Below, piece by piece: positions 33,990 to 42,307 of a stretch of DNA of 43,652 nucleotides. The notes under the pieces were generated by a model. It was not told the origin of the DNA, did no database searches, and was given only the letters and a program-made list of their open reading frames with translations. Source of the stretch: Clostridiales bacterium (lineage in GTDB: Bacteria; Bacillota; Clostridia; Oscillospirales; CAG-272); the NCBI GenBank assembly GCA_003523225.1, contig DPGK01000004.1, positions 184,577-228,228 of the forward strand, written 5' to 3'. The position numbers and the translations under genes were made by a program. Within the stretch, counting starts at the first letter, position 1. Each line of letters starts with the position of its first letter.

Positions 33990-34733
33990 TCATTTTACAT
34001 CGGATGATCCCGGCGTCAGCGTCTCCGATATCTGGTCCAGTACCTTGTCTTCATAGCCTTTGCCATTATCATTACGCTTCTGGCGGTATCCCCAACTTGG
34101 ATGATAGGTAAAAATATGCCAGATCCCGCTCTCCCGAAATTTTGCCATTTTTTCATCTTTCCATTGAGAATCATCCCCCAATCCATTGGGGTAAAGGCGA
34201 GTGAATACATCCGGGAGTTCCTTCTCCAGAGAGACGCCATACCAACCAAAATAGACCACATGGGTAGGCTGCAATGTTTCGATTTCTTTGGAAAGTATCT
34301 TAATATCAGTATCATGTAACGCTTTTCGATCTTTCTTTTTCAGCTTACAGTTACCGTTTTTTGCAGAGCGATGAATCATGTCCAGATTTGTCCATGTTAT
34401 GGAATAAGGATAGCCCTTGTCCTTCATCAATTCAGCAATTCGCCAGATTCTACGCCAGAATGGACTATGCTTGCCCTCATTGTTTAACTGGTCCAAAAGA
34501 AAATCTCGGTTAAATTCCTGCGCTTCTTCAATAGGAAGGTTGAATGTTTTCTCGCCATGTCCTTCTTCACCCACGATTAAAATACGATACTGACTTTCAT
34601 ACCAGTCGTCCGGAATATGAAGATAATACGGATGCGAATATTGTTTATTTATCAGCTCAGGGCATTTTTCCATCAACTCCGTCTCCCATTTCTGATAAGC
34701 TGTAAAAAGCTCTTTTCTCTTTTCTTCGACCAT
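33990..34733 (-). CDS. Unknown protein with uracil-DNA-glycosylase-like motifs
   Basis: 247 residues from ATG 34733, which has AGGAGG five bases upstream; a longer frame starts inside the previous gene. The segment YRILIVGEEGHGEKTF followed far downstream by THVVYFGWYGVSLE and IFTYHPSWGYR resembles the nucleotide-binding GxxPG-like and HPS motifs of the UDG superfamily. The first motif lacks the usual Pro-Gly, and catalytic Asp/Asn is not evident. It may be a nucleic-acid-binding or inactive member. It sits between the unknown gene and rtcB in the same run of genes. Confidence 0.55.
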   Translation of the reverse strand: MVEEKRKELFTAYQKWETELMEKCPELINKQYSHPYYLHIPDDWYESQYRILIVGEEGHGEKTFNLPIEEAQEFNRDFLLDQLNNEGKHSPFWRRIWRIAELMKDKGYPYSITWTNLDMIHRSAKNGNCKLKKKDRKALHDTDIKILSKEIETLQPTHVVYFGWYGVSLEKELPDVFTRLYPNGLGDDSQWKDEKMAKFRESGIWHIFTYHPSWGYRQKRNDNGKGYEDKVLDQISETLTPGSSDVK

Positions 34734-34792
34734 GTTTGCCTCCTGAATTATTTTATTTATTGTTAAACGGTCTGAGGAGGGTATGGTTATTG

Positions 34793-35755
34793 TCACTCCG
34801 TTCCGATTCCTGCAGCCGCAAGGCCCTCCGAAGTAATATTCCAGGGGTTCTGTGACTTTGCGTATTCTTCGCATAAAATCTTGTGATACGCATTGGCAAA
34901 GAGACCGACATCAATCTCGCCCTTGATATAGTTGCTGAGTGCCTTTAAGATTCGTTTTTTTCCGGAAAGCTCTCCGCGAAAGTATTCCAAATTCATATAG
35001 TTGTACATATCTTCATATTGCAAGGTTCCGTCGTATTTCAGGAAAAAGCCCCAAACTTTCATTCTGCATCCATCTCTATACGATTCATTCTTGCTACATG
35101 CGGGAAGATCCGTTATCACAAACAGATCGGCACGAAGGCTCGGATTCATTTCATACACTTCGCTTTCACAAAGGATATCTCCTTTTGTGAAAGGTGTGGG
35201 GAAATCAAACTCCAAGCCGCCCAGCACGCCATACAGGATTTCGTCTCCGCCTTCAGGATACCAACTCGTGTCGAATTTCAAGGGCTCGTTGTCTGCGGAA
35301 AAAATTACATAGGTACATTGATCGCTGTTAAGAATCTGCTTTGTGATTTTGAATGTCATTTTCCCCAAACGCCGATCGGTATACGCCTTCAAACATTTCT
35401 GAAAGCTGTCAAAATACTCGCCGCCGGGACACCACATGGCATATTCCCAAAACTCGCAATTGTATATGGCGTCCTTTTCATTCCGGAAAAACCAATCCAG
35501 GATTTCATCCTCTGTCCGGATATATTCCTTCAGAAACTGATGCAGGCTTTCATGGTGTGCGGTATGGGGACGCTCCGCAACCGCGCAGTCGGGCATGGTC
35601 TGTATCAGCTCCTGCCAAGCCTCGTGCTTTTCTTTTATGGTGGCGCAGCGGCACTGATAGATCAGCCAAGCCGCTTCCAGAGAGGTGAAGGGATAGTTCC
35701 GGATTTTCAGGTATTCCCGAATATCCCGTGAGTTAATAAAGCGAAAAATGTCCAT
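34793..35755 (-). CDS. Conserved element-cargo protein of unknown function
   Basis: 320 residues, soluble, no signal peptide, start 7 bases after the metallophosphatase stop. It begins MDIFRFINSRDIREYL, an opening I recall from proteins that travel with metallophosphatase and RtcB genes in clostridial elements, but the family has no assigned activity. The C-terminal half contains KVWGFFLKYDGTLQYED and a helical end. The tight spacing to both neighbours indicates that it is expressed with them. Confidence 0.6.
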   Translation of the reverse strand: MDIFRFINSRDIREYLKIRNYPFTSLEAAWLIYQCRCATIKEKHEAWQELIQTMPDCAVAERPHTAHHESLHQFLKEYIRTEDEILDWFFRNEKDAIYNCEFWEYAMWCPGGEYFDSFQKCLKAYTDRRLGKMTFKITKQILNSDQCTYVIFSADNEPLKFDTSWYPEGGDEILYGVLGGLEFDFPTPFTKGDILCESEVYEMNPSLRADLFVITDLPACSKNESYRDGCRMKVWGFFLKYDGTLQYEDMYNYMNLEYFRGELSGKKRILKALSNYIKGEIDVGLFANAYHKILCEEYAKSQNPWNITSEGLAAAGIGTE

Positions 35756-35762
35756 AGTTTAT

Positions 35763-36446
35763 TCACTCCGTATAATACTCTTCCAAAGTGTCCAGACAGA
35801 TACAGCCGAGCGCATGACCGAACACGGCGCCGCAGTCAATGGCAATGTGATGATTTTTCTGATAGATTCTGCCGACACAGGTTTTGTCAATCAGTTTTGT
35901 CGGTGTATGACCGGTGACGATATACTGATCAGGGAAATATTGCTTTTCATATTCCGGCTCGCCAATGATCAGTTCCTGCCACATCAGGGTATCGAAATGC
36001 TGCATGCGTTCCTTTTCAGGCACGGTGTGGGATAAGAAGAATCGGTTCCCGCCGGCTTCCACTTCTTCATAAAGCTGAAACGTGTTCATGTACGCTAAAA
36101 TGTGCTTTTGTTTGTCGGGCGATAATTCCAAAAAGGCGCGATAGGTCGGTTTGCCGCCGTCGGACAGCCACATGAGATAGGTTTCCGTTTGCTTCTTTGA
36201 CTGACCCAGCTTTTGGTTCTGACTTATCATTGTTAAAAACCGATGAGCAAGAAAATCATGATTCCCTTTAATCGGGATAACATTTCTTCTTGCCGCCATA
36301 TCCTGCAAAATCCGAATGCCGCCGTCTCCCCGGTCGACCACATCCCCGAGGATGTACAGCGTATCCGTTTCACTGAAATGAATTTTCTCCAGCATGTTTC
36401 TGTATTTGTCATAACAGCCATGCAGATCGCTGACGGCATAGATCAT
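35763..36446 (-). CDS. Calcineurin-like metallophosphatase (PPP/PrpE-like)
   Basis: 227 residues. Two-metal phosphatase motifs are complete: SDLHGCYDKY (DxH), LGDVVDRGDGG (GDxxDRG), IKGNHDF (GNHD), a later TGHTP and HIAIDCG. It hydrolyses phosphoproteins or bis-nucleoside polyphosphates such as Ap4A; nearest-looking relatives are serine/threonine phosphatase-like proteins. ATG 36446 has AGGAGG seven bases upstream. It is first of the four-gene run that ends with rtcB; a role in trimming RNA ends or nucleotides for RtcB is speculation. Confidence 0.9.
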   Translation of the reverse strand: MIYAVSDLHGCYDKYRNMLEKIHFSETDTLYILGDVVDRGDGGIRILQDMAARRNVIPIKGNHDFLAHRFLTMISQNQKLGQSKKQTETYLMWLSDGGKPTYRAFLELSPDKQKHILAYMNTFQLYEEVEAGGNRFFLSHTVPEKERMQHFDTLMWQELIIGEPEYEKQYFPDQYIVTGHTPTKLIDKTCVGRIYQKNHHIAIDCGAVFGHALGCICLDTLEEYYTE

Positions 36447-36691
36447 GGTTTGTCCTCCTCGGTTTTACAGAAGCAATTCATGTTTGATAAGTTCTTTGCG
36501 GATTGAAACCGAACTTCCTCCGCAAAGGGGGAAAGTTTTCTCATAAACAGGCAGACAGATATTTCCATAACGAACCGTAAACGATGGTCTCATAACGGAT
36601 AACACAAAGAAATATCCAAAAACGCACACCTTAAACAAGAACAACAGTAAAAGACGGTCTGCTGCTTATGACGGAAAAACCTCTTTTGCTT

Positions 36692-37195
36692 TTAGCCGGG
36701 GATTTCCAGCGTTTCCGTGTTGTTGACCGTATCAAGGGCCGTTTGCGCACGGGACAACTGCTCCGCCGCTTTCTCATACTCGCTTGCTGCTTCATCGCTG
36801 TCGTAGTTGATGTAGCGGTAATCCACAATATTGTTCTTGCTATAGGTCTGTTCGCGCGTTTTCGGCAGTTTCTCCTTCATTTCAGCCAACTTGTTTTTCC
36901 GTTTGGTCAGCTGAGGAATCAGGACGAGCATTTCATCTATTGTCAGGTCAAATCCTGGAACTGTATGGGTCGTGTTGAACAGATTGATCGCATGCTTTAC
37001 CCGACGGATCTTTTGCTCCATCTCATCCAGTGCGTCCTGTGTTTCCCGGAAATCATACGGCGGGCGGACGCTCTCAGGATCTTCTCCGAGCGAGACCAGA
37101 AAATCCCGTCTGACCTCCTCACGGCTGAGGAGAGACGCATAGTCCTCATTCAATTTGCGCAGATACTTTGCCGCTTCGGCAGATGTACACTTCAT
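36692..37195 (-). CDS. DIP1984-like coiled-coil protein
   Basis: 167 residues, almost entirely helical. TQDALDEMEQKIRRVKHAIN starts a coiled coil, followed by LFNTTHTVPGFDLTIDEMLV, PQLTKRKNKLAEMKEKLP and a final helix (EYEKAAEQLSRAQTALDTVN). It resembles DIP1984-family/septicolysin-like proteins of unknown function. GGAGGAGG precedes the ATG. No membrane segment. About 245 bases with no gene separate it from the metallophosphatase, and about 290 bases with no recognised gene lie upstream. Confidence 0.6.
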   Translation of the reverse strand: MKCTSAEAAKYLRKLNEDYASLLSREEVRRDFLVSLGEDPESVRPPYDFRETQDALDEMEQKIRRVKHAINLFNTTHTVPGFDLTIDEMLVLIPQLTKRKNKLAEMKEKLPKTREQTYSKNNIVDYRYINYDSDEAASEYEKAAEQLSRAQTALDTVNNTETLEIPG

Positions 37196-37482
37196 AATAC
37201 GCCTCCTCCCATACTATCAATATAACCGTCTGAAATTGCGAACTTAGTCCCTGCTCACAAAAAATTTGATTTTTTTACTCACCGAAACCTGCGCAATCGC
37301 GCGTTCGGGTATCCTCGGGATTATAACCGTCTATATATAACGCAGAAGGGCTCCTTTCCGACAGCAACCGCAACTTTTACATGGTTCTCTGTTCCGAGTG
37401 GTGTAAATTCCTGTAGATTCCAATCTATTAACAGATACACCGGAAAACCGCAATGATCAACTAATATAACTCATGTTTTTGT

Positions 37483-39030
37483 TCATTTTGTTTGTCCACA
37501 AATGCTACACCTATATCCTGTGATAACTGTTTCATCATATGCTTCAGAATCTACTACCCACTGCTGCGTATCATAGTACTCCCACGCCTCTACCGTCTCA
37601 TACCGTTCACGCCAAACTTCACTCAAAAAGTCATTTTCATGCACGGAGTCAAAGTGTAAATAGTATTCTTCTATCGAATCATACTTCTTGTTGCACAGCG
37701 GGCATTTATACTTATTTACCTTTTTTGCATCTGTTACGGTTTCATAGTGCCCTGTTGCATCGTGATGGACAGCTTGTGTGATAGCCACCCAGTCGTGCCC
37801 ATTGGCTGAACCTGATGTAATCCCACATACCGCACAGATTGCCGGCTCTGTACATGTTGCCTCTTTCCATGTATGCCCCTTAGCAGAACCTGATGTGATT
37901 CCGCACACCGTGCATGTAGCTGGCTCTGTACATGTTGCTTCTTTCCATGTATGCCCCTTTGCGGAGCCTGTGGTGATTCCGCATACAGTACAGGTAGCTG
38001 GTTCGGTACATGTTGGCTCTTTCCATGTATGTCCCTTTGCGGAGCCTGTGGTGATTCCGCATACAGTGCAGGTAGCTGGCTCGGTACATGTTGCCTCTTT
38101 CCATGTATGTCCCTTTGCGGAGCCTGTGGTGATTCCGCATACAGTGCAGGTAGCTGGCTCGGTACATGTTGCCTCTTTCCATGTATGCCCCTTGGCACAA
38201 GTGGTATCATTTACATTGTCACTCACATTGGTGTGATCGCCTGTGCTTGTGTTAGCCGACGAGTCATTTCCGGTTTCTCCGCTTGGCAAGCTTCCACTTG
38301 ATGCAGAGGTTTCGCCCGAATTGTTATCGCTTGTAGTTGAATTGCTGTTTGTAGAAGAATCGGTGTGAGACAAATCAGATGAATTTAGTGTATCATCTTT
38401 AGAAAAGTTTCCGGTCTTATCCGAACTGGTATATTCTCGATAGTTTCGCCAAACAGACTCTTCCGATGTGTCTACAAACGAAGGACTAAATGTTACATAG
38501 TCTCCGTCAAATTCAACTTTGATAGGATAGCCGTCAACAATTATTTCTTTCCCGTTAACGATTTCACATTCAAGTTTTGCAACTAAATGACCACTTGATG
38601 TTCTGTACCATATTTCATATTTGTTGTCTATTGAATCCTTAAACTCCAAGTAAACACCTTTGGAGCTGCTACTGGAGAGATCTCCTTGATACCATGTGCC
38701 TGATAATTCCTTTGTTATATGATGCATGGGATATGTATTTGTAAAAAAATAAATTAAATATCCGATTATAACCAATGCCATTATCGGCAGGATAATCAAA
38801 GCTTCATTTATCGGTTTTCGCTTCCGAATCCCGGATACATCTTCTGAGTCCTGTTTATTTGGCTTTGTTCTTTTTATCTCGCTATCGATGGTGCTCTTAT
38901 AAGAAATAACCTCGGGTATTTGACCTAAATATAAAATTGCCTTGTCATAATATATTTTAGCCTCTGTATAGTTTCCATCATTTATTGCTCGTTCGATTTT
39001 TTTGACAAAATACTCCGTTTTCTTATCCAT
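37483..39030 (-). CDS. Membrane protein with Ser/Thr linker and five Cys-rich tandem repeats
   Basis: 515 residues. A TPR-like cytosolic start (about 1-50) and a basic segment precede one membrane helix (about 76-97). A beta-rich domain (about 105-200) beginning LSGTWYQGD, like a lipocalin-type or DUF family, comes next, then a Ser/Thr/Asn/Asp linker. Five 26-residue repeats (279-408) of the pattern AKGHTW-K-E-A-T-CTEPATC-T-VCG follow, then a C2H2-like finger (YKCPLCNKKYDSIEEYYLH) and a final CSICGQTK. The Cys pairs in each repeat look like metal-binding knuckles or disulphide pairs on the outside. GHTW...C..C..CG repeats are frequent in clostridial surface proteins. The exact role is unknown. 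Confidence 0.75.
   Translation of the reverse strand: MDKKTEYFVKKIERAINDGNYTEAKIYYDKAILYLGQIPEVISYKSTIDSEIKRTKPNKQDSEDVSGIRKRKPINEALIILPIMALVIIGYLIYFFTNTYPMHHITKELSGTWYQGDLSSSSSKGVYLEFKDSIDNKYEIWYRTSSGHLVAKLECEIVNGKEIIVDGYPIKVEFDGDYVTFSPSFVDTSEESVWRNYREYTSSDKTGNFSKDDTLNSSDLSHTDSSTNSNSTTSDNNSGETSASSGSLPSGETGNDSSANTSTGDHTNVSDNVNDTTCAKGHTWKEATCTEPATCTVCGITTGSAKGHTWKEATCTEPATCTVCGITTGSAKGHTWKEPTCTEPATCTVCGITTGSAKGHTWKEATCTEPATCTVCGITSGSAKGHTWKEATCTEPAICAVCGITSGSANGHDWVAITQAVHHDATGHYETVTDAKKVNKYKCPLCNKKYDSIEEYYLHFDSVHENDFLSEVWRERYETVEAWEYYDTQQWVVDSEAYDETVITGYRCSICGQTK
37807..38196 (-). repeat. Five tandem 78-bp repeats
   Basis: Five nearly identical 78-bp units, each encoding 26 residues with three or four Cys. 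A partial sixth unit (GHDW) follows. Units differ at only a few positions, pointing to recent expansion or homogenisation. Because 78 is a multiple of three, changes in copy number would preserve the frame. Confidence 0.9.
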
Positions 39031-39093
39031 ACACTTTCCTCACAAATACAAATATTTTTGTCATATATTTATCGACATATCACTGAGAAACAA

Positions 39094-40245
39094 TTATTCT
39101 TCATCGTCTTCATCATCTTCATCTTCGTCTTCATCTTCATCTTCATCTTCATCTTCATCGTAGTATTCATCATCGTCCGAATTGATGCGGCAAGAAATGT
39201 CTTCGTCTTTGCATGAAAAAGTGGTGCTTTCTCTAATCATTTCAGTACATTTCTCAATCGATTCTATTCCCTTATAACTACCGAAAAATATACTAAACTC
39301 TTGATTAAGTTCGTTATCTTTTTCCTGAGACAGTGCGCTCGTTTTACGCAAGTATTCTTTTTTTAATTTATTGGCTTGTATGAGTTTTATAATTCCAAGT
39401 GTTGTTTGAAGCACACCAAGAACAACACAGCCAATAGCTATAGCGTAACATATATCTGAGAAAACACCACTGGCGGAACTTGTCCACCATCCAATAAAAC
39501 CCACCAATGCCGCTATAAACCATGCTCCAAAACCATACATCCCTTTATGGCTTACTTTATAAACTTCTTGGTCGCCTTCTTCACTGATTGAATCTATTTT
39601 ATTATAATACGGATATACAAGGTTATCTTTATTACAAGTATCAACTAATGCCATGACAGAAACATAAATGTCTCCTTTGTACGCATATTCCACCACTTGA
39701 ATCGGAATATATAAATAAAATAATTTCTGTGAATTTGTGTGGCGATTAAATGATACTTGCTCCGGATAATCTCCTCCCACACAACCATTTGCAATAGCAG
39801 AACAATGGTTGTCAACACTTTTGTTATATAATCCCCTCGCTCTTTGCATCAATTTCTCATCAAGAGAAGACTCAGAAAGCGGTATATCGTAATTAAAGCA
39901 ATCAATGTCTATCTGGTGAATATTGTCGCAAAAACTGCCGTATGAATCATTAAAATACGCTTCTAATTGGTCTATCAAGTCCGGTTTTTTCTTTTTTCTG
40001 CTCACGCACATGTTGGAAATGATGTTTGTCAGCGAAGAAGATAAGGAATATATCTTTCTGCATTTTGCTGTATAAGATCCGCTTGCCGGTTTTTTATCTA
40101 TTTCAGTTCTATATTCTATTACGGTCTCTTTTACTTTCCGAAATTGACCATTGATAAACTTTTCCTGCACCTTTTCCACAGGTACGGGAACTTCTTTTTT
40201 ATAGCAAGCTGTTCCGGAATAGGTTCCTGAATATGCGCCATACAT
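39094..40245 (-). CDS. Two-helix membrane protein with acidic tail, probably 5'-truncated
   Basis: 383 residues from ATG 40245, but that start has no ribosome binding site. The frame stays open upstream with protein-like sequence (KTLKNIAPDIYKEIDII, then SKTEKYYPFAIM) to about 40405, where it meets an lgt fragment. The native N-terminus therefore appears lost. The body is soluble and Cys-containing (HCSAIANGCVGGDYPEQ), then two membrane helices (about 235-290). The tail ends in a run of alternating Asp and Glu encoded by a hexanucleotide repeat. Family not recognised. Confidence 0.55.
   Translation of the reverse strand: MYGAYSGTYSGTACYKKEVPVPVEKVQEKFINGQFRKVKETVIEYRTEIDKKPASGSYTAKCRKIYSLSSSLTNIISNMCVSRKKKKPDLIDQLEAYFNDSYGSFCDNIHQIDIDCFNYDIPLSESSLDEKLMQRARGLYNKSVDNHCSAIANGCVGGDYPEQVSFNRHTNSQKLFYLYIPIQVVEYAYKGDIYVSVMALVDTCNKDNLVYPYYNKIDSISEEGDQEVYKVSHKGMYGFGAWFIAALVGFIGWWTSSASGVFSDICYAIAIGCVVLGVLQTTLGIIKLIQANKLKKEYLRKTSALSQEKDNELNQEFSIFFGSYKGIESIEKCTEMIRESTTFSCKDEDISCRINSDDDEYYDEDEDEDEDEDEDEDDEDDEE
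39127..39160 (-). repeat. Hexanucleotide microsatellite encoding an Asp-Glu run
   Basis: Consecutive CTTCAT units (GATGAA/GAAGAT on the coding strand) encode alternating Asp and Glu near the C-terminus of the preceding gene. Copy-number slippage would change tail length without a frameshift. Confidence 0.7.
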
Positions 40246-40294
40246 AATTGCAAAAGGATAGTATTTTTCTGTCTTGGAAATGATGTCTATTTCC

Positions 40295-40498
40295 TTATAG
40301 ATGTCCGGTGCAATATTTTTTAACGTTTTCAGTTTTTGTAAAAATGTATCGAAGCTCTCTTCGGCAGATAGATTTTTTTCTAATATGTATATGTTTTGCG
40401 GTTACACCTAAAACCATACCGACGGCAATAATTACACCATACCAGGCAATGCTCCATCCCTCTATGCCAAATAAATTTTCAATCAAATACTTACTCAT
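40295..40498 (-). pseudogene. 5' fragment of an lgt gene fused to unrelated sequence
   Basis: ATG 40498 with AAAGGTG upstream starts a clear Lgt N-terminus: LFGIEGWSIAWYGVIIAVGM, the first membrane helix of that family. After about 35 codons (near 40395) similarity stops and the frame runs out of phase into the truncated membrane-protein gene, ending at 40295. This is a third lgt-related sequence in the window, distinct from the paralogue and the canonical gene. It marks a recombination or deletion breakpoint. Confidence 0.7.
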
Positions 40499-40511
40499 AT
40501 CAACACCTTTT

Positions 40512-41042
40512 CTACACAATCAGAAATTCATTTTCTTGTTCTATATATCTGCAAAAGATAAATATACCGCAAATAATTTCCGGGACAAAACCGCAAATAT
40601 CTTCCACAGCCCATCCTCCTGCAATACCCTTGTGCATAATACGAAGAACCTCCGAATTGTGGGCGTTTATCAAAGAATAATTCTGGCTATTGTGCATGGT
40701 CAAAAGATATTCTTCGCCGTTCACAACAATATTGGCATGGTCAACTCTTGGCATTCTGCAAATTGGCCAACCCACCACATTGGGATCATCACCATCTGCA
40801 TATCCGGGGCGAGCAGAACCGACTAACTGATTTTCGTTGTCGGTCAGTAAATATTCCCGATTTCTTACATCACCGGAACTTGCTTTTGATTCATCGAGAT
40901 AACGGGCGTCCGCCGTCAAAAGCAGCTCACCTGCGATGCTGAGAATCTTTCTTTGCGGACCGAGCAACGCACTTTTTATTCTTGCCAAGGCAAGCTGAGA
41001 TTCATTTTTATAAAGGACTCCTGCCTTTATCGTGTATTTCAT
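40512..41042 (-). CDS. Unknown protein, possibly LURP-one/tubby-like
   Basis: 176 residues from ATG 41042, seven bases after AGGAGG. Predicted beta-rich: AGVLYKNESQLALARIK, then REYLLTDNENQLVGSARPGY, LLTMHNSQNYSLIN, and a hydrophobic end (EIICGIFIFCRYIEQEN). The pattern of short strands with a final hydrophobic segment resembles tubby C2-like/LURP-one-related proteins, but I am not sure. It ends with TAG, 13 bases upstream of the lgt fragment, and starts 16 bases after the downstream chromate transporter half, so it may share its transcript. Confidence 0.55.
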   Translation of the reverse strand: MKYTIKAGVLYKNESQLALARIKSALLGPQRKILSIAGELLLTADARYLDESKASSGDVRNREYLLTDNENQLVGSARPGYADGDDPNVVGWPICRMPRVDHANIVVNGEEYLLTMHNSQNYSLINAHNSEVLRIMHKGIAGGWAVEDICGFVPEIICGIFIFCRYIEQENEFLIV

Positions 41043-41058
41043 AACTGCGCCTCCTCTC

Positions 41059-41622
41059 TTATACAAGTGAATACAGGATGATTCCTGCAAATCCCGAACC
41101 TGCCATAACCCAAAGCGGATTCGGTTTCCACTTTCTTAAAACAATAATGCCAATAACAAAAATAATCGCAGCAATCAAGTCCAAAGAGGCCAAATCATTC
41201 GGAAGCGTTCTCTGTCCGTAGAGTGCCATAATCAACAGCGAAATACCCGCCGATGCGATCATTGCAATTACCGCAGGGCGAAGTCCGGCAAGAATGCCCT
41301 GCACCATATTCAATCCACGGAAACGATAGTAGATATAGGCAAGAGTCATCACAATGACGCAGGACGGAAAAATGCAGCCTACAGTTGCGATAATAGCTCC
41401 CGGAAGTCCTGCAACTTGAATCCCAACAAAGGTTGCGGAGTTGATGGCTATGGGGCCGGGTGTCATTTCAGCGATGGTCATAATATCCGCAAATTGCGTC
41501 ATTGTCAGCCAAGGGTGAATATCAACTACTTGGTTCTGGATTAAAGGCATGGCAGCATATCCGCCCCCGATGCTAAATAATCCGATTTGAAAAAAGCTCC
41601 AGAACAATTCAAGATATATCAT
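41059..41622 (-). CDS. chrA: Chromate transporter, second half (short-chain CHR)
   Basis: 187 residues, about six membrane segments: one half of a split ChrA-type chromate/anion transporter. Family motifs are FSIGGGYAAMPLIQNQVV (the FGGG-like block) and MTPGPIAINSATFVG. Its ATG overlaps the stop of the first half by 4 nt, so both halves are made together and presumably pair in the membrane. The physiological substrate may be another anion, since many anaerobe CHR proteins lack chromate data. Confidence 0.88.
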   Translation of the reverse strand: MIYLELFWSFFQIGLFSIGGGYAAMPLIQNQVVDIHPWLTMTQFADIMTIAEMTPGPIAINSATFVGIQVAGLPGAIIATVGCIFPSCVIVMTLAYIYYRFRGLNMVQGILAGLRPAVIAMIASAGISLLIMALYGQRTLPNDLASLDLIAAIIFVIGIIVLRKWKPNPLWVMAGSGFAGIILYSLV

Positions 41623-42230
41623 TTCTTATCACCCGCTTTCTGTATTTTTCCTTGATACCATGTATCCACTGCTCCGATTACTCCACAAACAAGAATGATG
41701 ACTATGATGTTCACAGAGAAGAAGCGAACAGCAATAAAAGAACCAAACATAACGACAACTGGCAATAGTCGTTTTTTCTGAAAAATGGTTTTTGCCATAT
41801 TGATTACAACATCGCAAATCACCGCTGCCACTCCGCAAAGCATTCCTGCCATTGCCATATTTACAATAGCATTATCTCGAAATGCCTGATAGAACATGGA
41901 AATGATTGAAATAATGATTAACGGTGGCAATACTGTTCCTAATACCGTAAGCATAGCTCCGGGGAATCCTGCCACATGATAGCCTACTAAAATGGAAGCA
42001 TTGACTGCTATCGCTCCCGGCGAAGACTGAGCGATTGCGGTTAAATCCAACATCTCATCTTCATCAATCCAACCAAGCTCCTCCACAAATTTCTTTCTCA
42101 TCAAGGGAATAATTACAAATCCACCACCAAAGGTGCAAGCACTCAGTTTGAAAGTAGAGAAAAACAATTTTTTGTATTTTTGCAAGCTGTTCACTTCTAA
42201 AAAAACCATCCTTTCTATATCTATTAACAT
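41619..42230 (-). CDS. chrA: Chromate transporter, first half (short-chain CHR)
   Basis: About 200 residues, about six membrane segments. FKLSACTFGGGFVIIPLM and QSSPGAIAVNASILVGY are the CHR half motifs. The start is uncertain: ATG 42230 and ATG 42209 lie around an AAAGGA too close to the latter, and a GTG at 42194 is another option. It is first of the two-gene transporter operon, divergent from the LysR-type regulator that very likely controls it. Confidence 0.85.
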   Translation of the reverse strand: MLIDIERMVFLEVNSLQKYKKLFFSTFKLSACTFGGGFVIIPLMRKKFVEELGWIDEDEMLDLTAIAQSSPGAIAVNASILVGYHVAGFPGAMLTVLGTVLPPLIIISIISMFYQAFRDNAIVNMAMAGMLCGVAAVICDVVINMAKTIFQKKRLLPVVVMFGSFIAVRFFSVNIIVIILVCGVIGAVDTWYQGKIQKAGDKK

Positions 42231-42233
42231 TAT

Positions 42234-42288
42234 ACCACTTGATTTCTGATAATTGAAATAATATAATTTAACATGAACAATAAGTGGT
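42234..42288. promoter_or_regulatory. Intergenic LysR-type control region
   Basis: ACCACTT (42234-42240) and AAGTGGT (42282-42288) form an inverted repeat that spans the divergent gap between chrA and the LysR gene; an AT-rich core with TATAAT-like hexamers on both strands lies between. A plausible site for autoregulation and chrA control. Confidence 0.5.
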
Positions 42289-42307
42289 TTAATATAAGGA
42301 GCATTTT

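Noticed and set aside
37807..38196. CRISPR array
   Set aside because: The repeats are contiguous 78-bp coding units without unique spacers and lie in a long reading frame.
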